From the NCBI GenBank assembly GCA_023014485.1, contig JAJOZX010001574.1, positions 330,501-394,500 on the forward strand: 64,000 nucleotides of DNA, written 5' to 3'. This stretch comes from Bathynomus jamesi (lineage: Eukaryota > Arthropoda > Malacostraca > Isopoda > Cirolanidae). The notes below the pieces were generated by a model. That model had not been told where the DNA came from. It ran no database searches and saw only the letters and a list, made by a program, of their open reading frames with translations. This document shows positions 55,278 to 64,000 of this stretch, piece after piece. The position numbers and the translations under genes were made by a program. The first letter of the stretch is position 1, and every line of letters begins with the position of its first letter.

Positions 55278-56341
55278 CTAACATGTGATCGAGTCTACAG
55301 TTACATCATTGTTGCTTTGTACTAAGCAATAAATACGATTTAACATTATTTCACCGCTCAAGGTATGCGGAGGCCTATATTCGATGTAAAGGGCCTTCAA
55401 TTCGTTCAATACTATTTTTGTGTCCACTTTACATTCGGTTGGCAAGTTATCATTCTCTTTATACACGCAGAGAATACAATCAAAAGCACGCACAAAGAGG
55501 ACATCATTCGCCACAACATCAGTATTAAATTCAAGTTTATAGACACTCCTTTCCAATCGAGGGTTTATTCTTACCGATCCGCGCTTTTCAACTGTGAACT
55601 CTTCTTCACAATGCATATCGGCAGTTGAAATAATCTTCCAAGTCGTAGCGACAACTGCTCATAATGTAAAGAAATAGTTCTTCACGGTGAACTGTGTAGG
55701 TGAGCTCTGCCCTGTACCGCTCAAGTCCTTTGTACCAAAGTTCATGATATTTCGAAGAGTCTAAACCTTTTAAATAAGCATCCAGCCCTAGACCATTCTC
55801 GCCATGTTCATTCCTACCCTCGGTAAAATCCGTCGAGCAAAGCGGTGTATGCGTATTGAAGAACCGTATCAAAATAAAGCATATCCGTAATCCGTAACAC
55901 GTGCATCTAATATAGGCTTTAGCTTGCGGAAACCGACGATTTCAAACATTCTATCGAGGATGAAACGGTTTCGCGTGAGGACAAGGACGTTATTATCAGA
56001 CGCATTCTTCCACATCAGCCGTATATCAATGCATGGCTGGTCGCGATTTATACATAACGTACAAACAATGGCATATGAGAGGGCATCACTAATCTGTTCT
56101 CTTCTTGTACCTACACCTGCAGGTGTTTTATAACGATCCTCGCTCCACTTCTCAACTATCACGAAGACTCTATTCATCTCCTCAACACTTAAATAAATAA
56201 TATTCCGTTTACCAGAGTTTGTCTACAAGTCGTTTCAAGTATATAGTTAACGGCACCGGTTTTACGCCTGAACACACGCAATGACTTCGTCACGGACACA
56301 CCGTATGCGGCATTGAGAATGCTGCTCAACGGAAGCTCCAT
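55278..56341 (-). pseudogene. Unrecognised gene remnant, three or four linked reading frames
   Basis: Four consecutive minus-strand frames (ATG at 56341 with a ~50-codon frame; then 56177-55869, 55872-55606 and 55616-55278) overlap by a few bases, as expected of one or more genes cut by frameshifts. Composition is unlike the neighbours: higher GC, balanced codon use, few low-complexity runs, many Arg/Asp/Tyr residues. I recognise no domain. The frames begin and end abruptly next to a mariner fragment. Possibilities are a host gene fragment, a captured gene in a large DNA element, or an old endogenous viral sequence; I cannot choose. Confidence 0.45.
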
Positions 56342-57607
56342 CGTATTCTATTGTAAGGAGTGCACGTCCGGTCGGTTCAAGCTCTGAGATGACTATGAGC
56401 AGCCGCTACGCGGTTTGGCCCGGAGACAGGTGTGGGAAACGAGTCGCACGGGTTTCAAATCAAACAGTTTTTGGAGAATGGAAGAAAATGCTGAAGGCGA
56501 CATTAAATAAAAAATTGTGGTATTAAATTTATTAAACTGTACAGGAGTATGAAAATAAAAATATGGTCGGGGCGTTGGGTTGGACATAAAAGGCAGGTTA
56601 ATCATGTAATGTTGGTAAAAAACAGGCAGAAAAAAAACAGATTAATAAGCCCTATTTATATATAAACTAAAAAGCAAACTGACAGCAAATGCGTGGGTGG
56701 TACTCACACTGAAAGGATTCAACCTTAAAAGGAAAAAACGAGGTACAGGAAACTAAATACGAAGAAGCTGTAATTGGAAAGGTGTCATTAATAACAATAA
56801 TAATAATAACTTTTTAAAAACAAGAGAAAGGGAGTGTTAGCATAGCACTCAAACTATAACGTGTTGAACATGTCAAATATTATCGTTTAAATGGCTCTAT
56901 GTTTATTAATATGAATCACTGTAATAGTTTTATTTTCTGTAATTCTCTCCTTTGAGGTGAGCGACCGCCAAGAGTCACAGCTGCAGTGATTCAACACTCA
57001 AGTTGTAACATGGAACTTATTAATACAAAACAATTATATGCATTGATGATGCTGCCTCAATACAAAACATTCTTCGTTTCTAAATAATATTTCTCTCAGT
57101 GACTGTTTATTACTATATCAGTGTTGCTGATCTTGAAATAGCATTTGCTCCGGATATAACAATGCCATACCAGTAGTATCCATTCAGCTGTCGTCCATTT
57201 GCCAATCGGAAGAAATTCTCAGCAGTGACCTATGAAACCTACAGATACCCATCAATCTGGTGATGTTATAATGTTATTAAAATTTAATATGCATCAAAAC
57301 ATTGTTTTTCATTCATAAACCGCCTATATATATATATATATATATCACGTTTTTGCTCTGTCTTTGTCATAATACAAAATAATATCTGAATCTATGTTCA
57401 ATATTAAATGTAAATAAATAAATAAAATTAATCAATTTGGAATTTACTCAGGGCGCAATAATGCCTACCTACGGCTCTGTTCTATACATCGTTCAGGATG
57501 ACAGGCTTGCCAATACCATCAGCATTGTCATCACGTCCGAAGGTTTTTTTTTAGTTTTTACAAGACCATTTTTTATTCACTTTATTGACATCCCCCTTGT
57601 CAATATA
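56342..57607. other. Non-coding stretch
   Basis: (TA)n at 57325-57346; (AAT)n near 56790. No gene recognised. Confidence 0.4.
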
Positions 57608-58904
57608 AGGTTGTAACATATATTCTGCTCGATTTTTAGTTCATTCAGAAAAATATTAAATGATTTTATATAAGGACAAATTTGGTCGAATTTTTAGTTT
57701 ATTCACAACAAAAATTAAATGACTTTTAATGACAAATTAATCATCAATATAATTCCCTTCTTTTTCTATGACCTCCTCCCACCTGTAGAAAAAGTTTTTA
57801 TACCACGTTCGAAGAAATCCCTTGGTTTCGAGTTAAAAAAAGCGATCACTTCGTTTTCGATAGCTTCCCTGGATTGCAACTTTTGTCCATCTAGGTGGTG
57901 TTGCAGACTTCTGAAAAATGGTAGTCTGAAGGTGCGATGTCCAGAGAATAAGGTGGATGAGGCATTTTTTCCCAACCAAATGCCTCCAATTGAGCAGTGG
58001 TGATTCGAGCAGTGTGAGGGCGCGCGTTATCCTGGTGGAATAGAACACCTCTGCGATTAATTAATGCAGGACGTTTTTCTTGTAATGCCATCTTCAATCG
58101 TTGGAGTTGTTGGCAGAGACTTCAGGCTTTGTTTCACGGCTAAGTCACTGATGTCGACGCTTAATATTGTTATAGAGGACTCATTTTTCATCCCCAGTGA
58201 CGATCCGATTAAAAAATGGTGCCTGCAGTTGCCGAGAATGCAGTGATGTGCAAATATCGATTCGATGTTGAAGATTCGCTTGTGACAAATCATGCGGAAC
58301 CCATTTTCCAACCTTCACTGTTTTTCCTAACAGCTTCAAATGACGATGAATGGTCATATGGCTAACGCCGAGTTGCAGGCCAAGTTCTCTTACAGTTACC
58401 GTTGGGTTTTCCTCCATTGTTGCTTTCAGCAACTCTTCATCTAACTCATTTGGTCGTTCTGTTCGTTGATAATTATATATAATCTTTCAGACTGAAGTCT
58501 CCATTTCTGAACTTCTCAAACCATCTCCTACACATCCATTCGCTCACAACATCATTTCCATAAACTCTGAATGTTTCTTGCAGATTCACTAGCGTTAGAT
58601 CCTTTATGGAACTCATACAGCATCACCTGTCGAATATGCTCTTTCGTGGGCTCCATGTTTTTTCAGTTACTGTAATATCGTACGGGTGGCGTTGTAACTG
58701 TATGAAAAACTCCAGAGAAAATATTCATTAGTCTAATCCTACACTAGCCTAAGTAATTCTGTATATTCTGTATCGTGATAAAACATGTGCGAACCTGTCG
58801 CCGCGTGCATTTTGCAACATTTCTAAAACTATTTCACATTATCTTGAGGTTATTCTATTATCTATCGTCCGTTTTCTAATCAAGCAGAATTTATGTTACA
58901 ACCT
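57608..58904 (-). mobile_element. mariner element, 1.3 kb, full length but mutated
   Basis: Termini AGGTTGTAACATATATTCTG at the left, and the inverse at the right (CAGAATTTATGTTACAACCT). Left flank TA; the right flank reads GA, probably a mutated TA. The length is normal for mariner. Confidence 0.88.
57766..58665 (-). pseudogene. mariner transposase, multiply frameshifted
   Basis: Start near 58660 (MEPTKEHIRQVMLYEFHKG), then WMCRRWFEKFRNGDFSLKD, the second helix-turn-helix LGLQLGVSHMTIHRHLKLLG (58181-58432), RIVTGDEK (first Asp), FHQDNARPHTARITTAQLEAF (second Asp; written here in part) at 57891-58097, and SLDIAPSDYHF (third Asp, Pro replaced by Leu). At least four frame breaks. A classic DD34D mariner by motif. 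Confidence 0.9.
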
Positions 58905-60362
58905 GATATATATCCTCTTCTTGAATTTATATTAATTATTCATTTATGTTTCCTTAGTAATATGTAAACCAGAGTGATGAATGGAAATAATTACGTTCTA
59001 AAGACATTTGGCAATGAGTCAACCAACCAATCAGCGTTCACTCACTTCCAGATTCATTCATAAAATGTTAAACCGTTTGTTGCACACACAACAACTATAT
59101 GCCAGGTGTCGCTATCTGTTCTGAAGTGTCCTACGAATAATGAGCGCAACTGTAAATGTATTATATACAGAATACAGGTATGTATTTGAAAAATAACGAT
59201 TAACTAGTAACGAGTAACGCGTCGTTACGCTTACATTTTTAAATAAGTACGTTTTGGGTAACAACACTACTTTTTTGGCAAGTAACAGCTAAAGCAACGT
59301 CAATACTTTTTTCTCCTTACGTGCCCAACACTGTTCATATCTGGCGAGATGAGTCACACTAGACATTCACTTTTGACTCTCTCCAGTGATGCGCGAGCTA
59401 ACGAATTTATCTTACTATGGAGAAATGGTTTCTAAGTACAAATTAGAATCACGAACATAAGAACACATCCTCATCCTACGCTACTATTTCCACTCAAGCC
59501 ATGATGTAACGTTGTGCTACACCTGGATTTACCCCATGCATAGGACTCTGCATGGTGGCCAGTATTCGCTTCCTTCAGAAAACATGGGAGAACCTTATTT
59601 TATAATAATGTGATGCATATATTTGTATCCATTTCTTTCGCCATCGAGTTTGACTCGCTTCTATACATCACTGCCGTCCATAATTTCCCAGTTTTGTGGG
59701 AGCTCAAATTTTTTAATCGATTACTGATCTCTTATTGGAAATGGCGCTGGTCTTCTTTTAATCTCTCTCATCTTGGATCATTTACAAAAGTCTATTTTAC
59801 ATTTAAATTTATTCGTACAAGAGACGAAAGTCGTAGTACCATTTAGGTTTTCTTGATAAGCTTCTTTGATTGAGTGGGATGAAGCATCGTTATTCCCAAA
59901 CAATTCCCGTGTTTTGTGATACTCTTTAAAATACTGTTCAAAAGGTATATAGTGTTTTCCTCGTGTTTATTTGTTTAGAAGATCGCCACTTCTTTTATTA
60001 TCTTCATGCTTATTAAAGTCTTTATCTACTTATGATGGTTAGCTAATATGCTTAAAAGGTTCTAGGACTTCCATTAATTACATATCCGAAGTTCCCAACC
60101 CATTGAACAAAGTTACGTTTACTAAAGGTTCATAAACGTTTAGAAAATGATTAAAAACGTTCATGAACATTTTAATAAACAATTGCTTCGATGGAAATTT
60201 CGCTAAGGGCGGAGTGTGTAACAGTTATCAGCTTGGATCACAGATGCTGTGGTCATATAGACAGCTAGTTAGCACCAAAAGGACAATTAGCTAAGGTAAA
60301 AGTTGCGCAGAATAAAATTGATTGCTTTTCCATCAGCATAATATTCATATTATGGTGTACAA
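58905..60362. other. Non-coding stretch
   Basis: Only random short ORFs. A loose GTAACG-rich patch at 59205-59235. Nothing recognised. Confidence 0.35.
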
Positions 60363-60546
60363 TAGGGCTGGCGAACCTTCTTTTTTTAGGCGTTCCAATT
60401 AATTGGACAAATCCGTTTAAAACGCGTTCCTTGTCTTAATTGATTTTTCAGTTGGTTATTCTTTTTCGCTCGTTCATCACACGGGCCATTCCAAATACCG
60501 TGGCTGGCCACTTTGTGGCCCGCTGGCCTTGGGTTGGCCACTCCTG
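60363..60546. mobile_element. Probable hAT-type MITE, 184 bp
   Basis: Termini TAGGGCTGGCGAACC and GGTTGGCCACTCCTG form an imperfect inverted repeat like the common CAGGGGTGGCCAACC hAT terminus. The candidate 8-bp duplication GTGTACAA/GTGTGGAG matches only 5 of 8, so this is an old insertion. Confidence 0.55.
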
Positions 60547-62141
60547 GTGTGGAGGATATTTTTAATGGGGTGACTTAATATTAATACGGAGACAGTGGTT
60601 TCCCAAATAAGTAAGTTTCTTGCCAGAAATCCACAGAAAATTTATGTATTATGCATCATCCCCAGTTGTGCCTACAATAATTTTTTGATTGAGAGTTCTT
60701 ATGGTAGATTGGTTTTCTTATACAAGAAAAAAATATTAATAAATGTTGGGTGGGTTAGGAATTTTGGATCGTTATCAACCATATAACACTCGTACCATCA
60801 TTGATGAATGTAGTGATTTTCTGTACAAAATCAAAGCGTACAGCGGTGACTCAAGTACTCTCAATGTGATACAATGGGAGTATGGAAAAACTATACGCAC
60901 TCACAACATGGTATCATATGTGGTACATTTATTTCATAATTAAATATAAATATTAATTAATTGAATTAAATATCTATACAAAATTGCCTCGGGATTGGCG
61001 ACATAGCCTATTGGGAATGAAATAATGAATTGCCATACGTTACAAAGAACCTGTATGTATGAATCAGCCTCACATAGCAACAAGAAAACCCAATTTATGT
61101 TTAGTCTACCAAAGAAAAGTAGACTAAACAAAATTTGCTAGAACGGCAAATAATACACGAGAACCAAGGAACGGCTCTCAGGGCTGTTATTCGACAGCGA
61201 ACGCTTTAAACTGGGAAGACGTGTCTAAATTTTCCCTCAAGTTCTGAGTGAATTCCTTATAATATAAACCTAATGACTATAAAAGGATAGGCCTATTCCT
61301 TCAGGGTTTATATAGTGACTGCCTATATTAATTACCTTAAGTAAATTCGCCGCGTAACCCCATCGTGGCGGCCTACACCGAAATGACCGTCACGCCCTAC
61401 ACGAAACAAACAAAGACCCAGCAAAAATAAGGTGAGGCAATTTCAGTTTTTATTAACATAAGGCTTCCCAACTCCCGACGCTAGAATTACCGTAATCAAT
61501 ATAAATATAAAGAGGTCCTTTAAAGACCTACATATTCATAACTCTCTAACGAAAAAGCATAGGGCTGTGTCGGTAACCCTCCACTGAAGTCTGTTGGAAA
61601 TTTCCAACGGATGAGGAACAGGAATCAACCCATAGCCCTATATAGTTTTCACATGGTGGCCGTTGGTGGGAACTAACCCTCTAAAATTTACACGACACAC
61701 GCAGTGGCTAGGCTTAACTCAGTAGGCCTAACCCAATTTCAACCGTAACCCCACTATAGTTTTTATCATATGGTGGCCTAAGCAACTGGGAACCGATTCC
61801 TTTACCTTTACACTAATCGAAAACAAAGGCTTGTTCATTTAACAGGCATAACTTATTTTAGGTCCTAAAAATAATAGGCCCGCAACATTAAGCCTATTTA
61901 ATAGGTCCTACTCTTCAAATTCAAAACTAAGCCTTGTTAATTTAACAGGCTTAACTCATTTGAGGTCCTATAAAATAATAGGCCCAAACATAAGCCTACT
62001 TGGTAGGCCCAACAAATAGGCCTATTTAGTAGGCCCACCTAACTTTACCTTACATAATAGGCCTACCTCTTAAAGTAGGCCTTACTCTTTACACTCAAGG
62101 CCTATCCTAACTAAAAACATTGTGAATTTTTAATTTAACCT
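60547..62141. other. Non-coding stretch, probable BEL 5' LTR/leader region at its end
   Basis: A 10-bp perfect stem TTTAGTCTAC / GTAGACTAAA at 61100-61128. From 61300 to 62100 many AGGCCTA steps repeat. If the BEL element has a 5' LTR it should lie here, but the second LTR is outside the window, so edges cannot be set. Confidence 0.4.
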
Positions 62142-62160
62142 GTGGCGCAGGTTATATAAA
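62142..62160 (+). promoter_or_regulatory. Possible primer binding site of BEL element
   Basis: TGTGGCGCAGGTTATATAA, about 95 bp before the first gag ATG, opens like the TGGCG primer-binding sites of many LTR elements. No LTR edge confirms it. Confidence 0.3.
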
Positions 62161-62238
62161 AACTTATTACTGTACAGTAATTTAACTTGCTCAACATCAT
62201 AAAAATTAAACTCAGAACTTTAACACTAACAACAATTA

Positions 62239-64000
62239 TGGAAGACTTGGACAAAAGGGTAAGAAACCCAGACCAAGAAAACAAAAACACAGACCTTGGG
62301 GCTACGGCACCATCTCAAAATCACAAAAAATTAATGAGGAAAAAATCAGCACGTAAAGGTGTCATCACCAAACTGTACAATGATTTCAAACAAAAGGAAC
62401 CTACAATATGATCTTGAAACAACATTAAATTCTATTACTCGTTACAAACAAGAAATTTTCATACTAGATGAAGACATAATTACAGAAATTGATGACACAA
62501 TTGAACTAACAGATGATGAGTATTCTACTCTCCTACTTGACAATGAAAATTACATTACAAAAATTAACAATACTATTCTGAAATTCAAAACCAACTTGAT
62601 GAGTGCAAAAAAGAAGACACATACGAAAGCTTCTTAGAAGCTACAAGAAAAGCTTCATTTAGCCCTCCCAATGTGGCTGAGGGCAATGAACTAAAATCAA
62701 AATTGCCTACACTTGCAGTACCCACTTTTGAGGGTGACAGAGCCAAATTTCAATCTTTTATTGAAAAATTTCATAGCCTTATAGGTAATAAAAAACTACA
62801 TTACAGATGTGATAAATTTAGTTATTTAGTGAACTATCTGAAAGGCCCAGCCTTAAGATTAGTGGAATCACTACCAGCCATAGGTACTTCTTATTCTGTA
62901 GCAATAGAATTACTTAACAGAAATTACATGAATAAGGATGAAATTATACATGATTTGGCTCTTAAAGTAATGAACATGCGAACCCCAAAAGACAACTATG
63001 GTGACCTCTTTGATTTTTACTGTGAGTTTGAATGTCTCATGGGACAACTTAAAAACAATAATTTAAACATTGCAGAAACAGCTTGGATCATTCAAGCTGT
63101 TGTTTTTGAAAAGCTCCCTTCTAAAGTCAAAGAGATATTCATCAGAGGACAACTGACATATACCCTAGCCTTAATAAACTAAGAGAAGATTTCCCAACTG
63201 TACTAGCACTTTACAAATCAAGTTACACACTCCCAAAATTTAACACAGAACAAGAAAAAACCAACAATGCAAAAAACCAAAAACCTAACAAAAGATTTCA
63301 ACACTTACCAGTTACATCAAAACACAACCGCAAAACTCAATTTGCAGAAAATAAAGTGACAGAAAAGACGCAAAGACTCCTACTCTGCAAAACTTTAATG
63401 TAGCTACTTTTGAGTATAATCCCACACCATGCAAATTTTGTTTTAGCAGTGAACATAATTCTACAAATTGTCCCAAATACAAAGACTTTACAGCAAGGTC
63501 AAAACGTTGTGAACAACTAAACTTATGCAAAAAATGCACTGGATCAGGGCACCAAAAGTCAAATTGCAAATCAAATTTGATATACAATTGTAAGTTTTGC
63601 AACAGTTTGACCATGTTACCCCTATGTGTAATACACACACAGACATTAGAAAAACTGACAAACATTATGAACAAACACCCAAATCAAACCAAAACAAACA
63701 GAAACAAACCAAAAATGCTATGAATGGACATATCAGTTCATCTAGCATTAACCACCAATTCAAAAATTCTTTTACCAACCACAACTTTGGAAATCCAAAA
63801 CAAAAGAGGACAAATAGTACAGGTTAGGTGTCTTTTAGATACCTGCTCACAACAAACATTTGTAACTAAACAACTGATAGAAAAATTGGGACTTCAAAAC
63901 CAACAAGGAGATGAAGATCTCTCTATTTCATCATTTATCAATAAAAACCCAGTACAAGCCAGTTTTAAAACTGCAAATATAACTTTAACTCTTGATGAAA
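62239..64000 (+). pseudogene. BEL/Pao gag-pol, start to protease, runs off window
   Basis: The amino region MEDLDKRVRNPDQENKN, then an acidic coiled part (62400-62600), then the DUF1759-type gag core: LPTLAVPTFEGDRAKFQSFI at 62695-62755, KFSYLVNYLKGPALRLVESL and MNKDEIIHDL. Two canonical zinc knuckles follow: CKFCFSSEHNSTNC near 63430 and CKKCTGSGHQKSNC near 63530. The protease begins at 63822 with RCLLDTCSQQTFVTKQL, where retropepsins usually have DTG or DSG. Frame breaks at about 62390, 62600, 63170, 63360 and 63620. RT and integrase would lie beyond 64000. Confidence 0.85.

Noticed and set aside
54934..55284. Divergent mariner carboxyl end reading LVVQTGKNPKVPDLDC
   Set aside because: It is the reversed strand of the normal SPDLAPSDF block caused by the micro-inversion, not a new protein sequence.

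Overview
This is a stretch of repeat-dense animal nuclear DNA, not prokaryotic. It is AT-rich and full of long (TA)n, (CA)n and (AAT)-type microsatellites. Nearly every recognisable protein belongs to a transposable element (TE), mostly broken by single-base indels or nonsense codons. The families present are a Jockey-like LINE with the FNIRGLSSN endonuclease motif, a CR1/L2-like LINE, Penelope-like elements (PLEs) with GIY-YIG endonuclease, mariner/Tc1 relatives, hAT and BEL/Pao. This mix, plus very heavy microsatellite content, suggests an arthropod, most likely a decapod crustacean. That placement rests on remembered family distribution, not on any diagnostic host gene. I see no convincing host protein gene, rRNA or CRISPR array.

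Layout. 1-5.7 kb: decayed LINE fragments and two decayed copies of arthropod repeat-protein families. 5.8-6.8 kb: a foldback element with minisatellite arms, sitting inside a Jockey-like LINE that runs to 9.5 kb; a further LINE remnant follows. 11.4-12.45 kb: first PLE pair. 12.9-16.3 kb: a transposon-like unit with ~340-bp inverted arms around an intact 499-codon ORF, next to a second TE-type gene. 17.4-20.1 kb: PLE copies in inverted arrangement, including 372-bp arms that share the same deletion. 20.4-24.85 kb: the longest CR1/L2-like LINE, with a CCCH zinc-finger ORF1 and a MITE whose empty site survives in a second LINE copy (32.8-35.2 kb). 25.4-32.2 kb: a SINE, a DUF4817-type Tc1/mariner relative, a 1-kb AT minisatellite, two deletion-derived Tc1/mariner elements and a MITE. 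32.6 kb: a perfect 74-bp palindrome of PLE ends. 36-41 kb: mostly non-coding DNA with four MITEs.

41.2-44.9 kb: the best PLE (RT plus GIY-YIG, flanked by inverted ends) and a second 5'-truncated copy. 45.0-48.9 kb: a ~4-kb DNA transposon bounded by TA duplications, with a nearly intact RNase H-like gene, itself invaded by a hAT element and a hAT-type MITE, each with perfect 8-bp target duplications. 49.0-52.5 kb: another inverted PLE pair whose 3' end is split by five tandem ~264-bp units, each carrying a tRNA-like gene with A box, B box and T-run terminator (degraded in the last unit). 52.9-58.9 kb: LINE and mariner fragments, one mariner carrying a ~70-bp micro-inversion, joined to an unrecognised group of ORFs. 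62.2 kb to the end: a BEL/Pao gag-pol that continues past the window.

The genes do not form a pathway; the window is a nested TE graveyard with some young insertions. The most unusual biology is in the PLEs. Their ends carry a hammerhead-like ribozyme core, occur repeatedly as head-to-head inverted pairs, nearly always abut (TA)n tracts, and in one case host a tRNA-like array.
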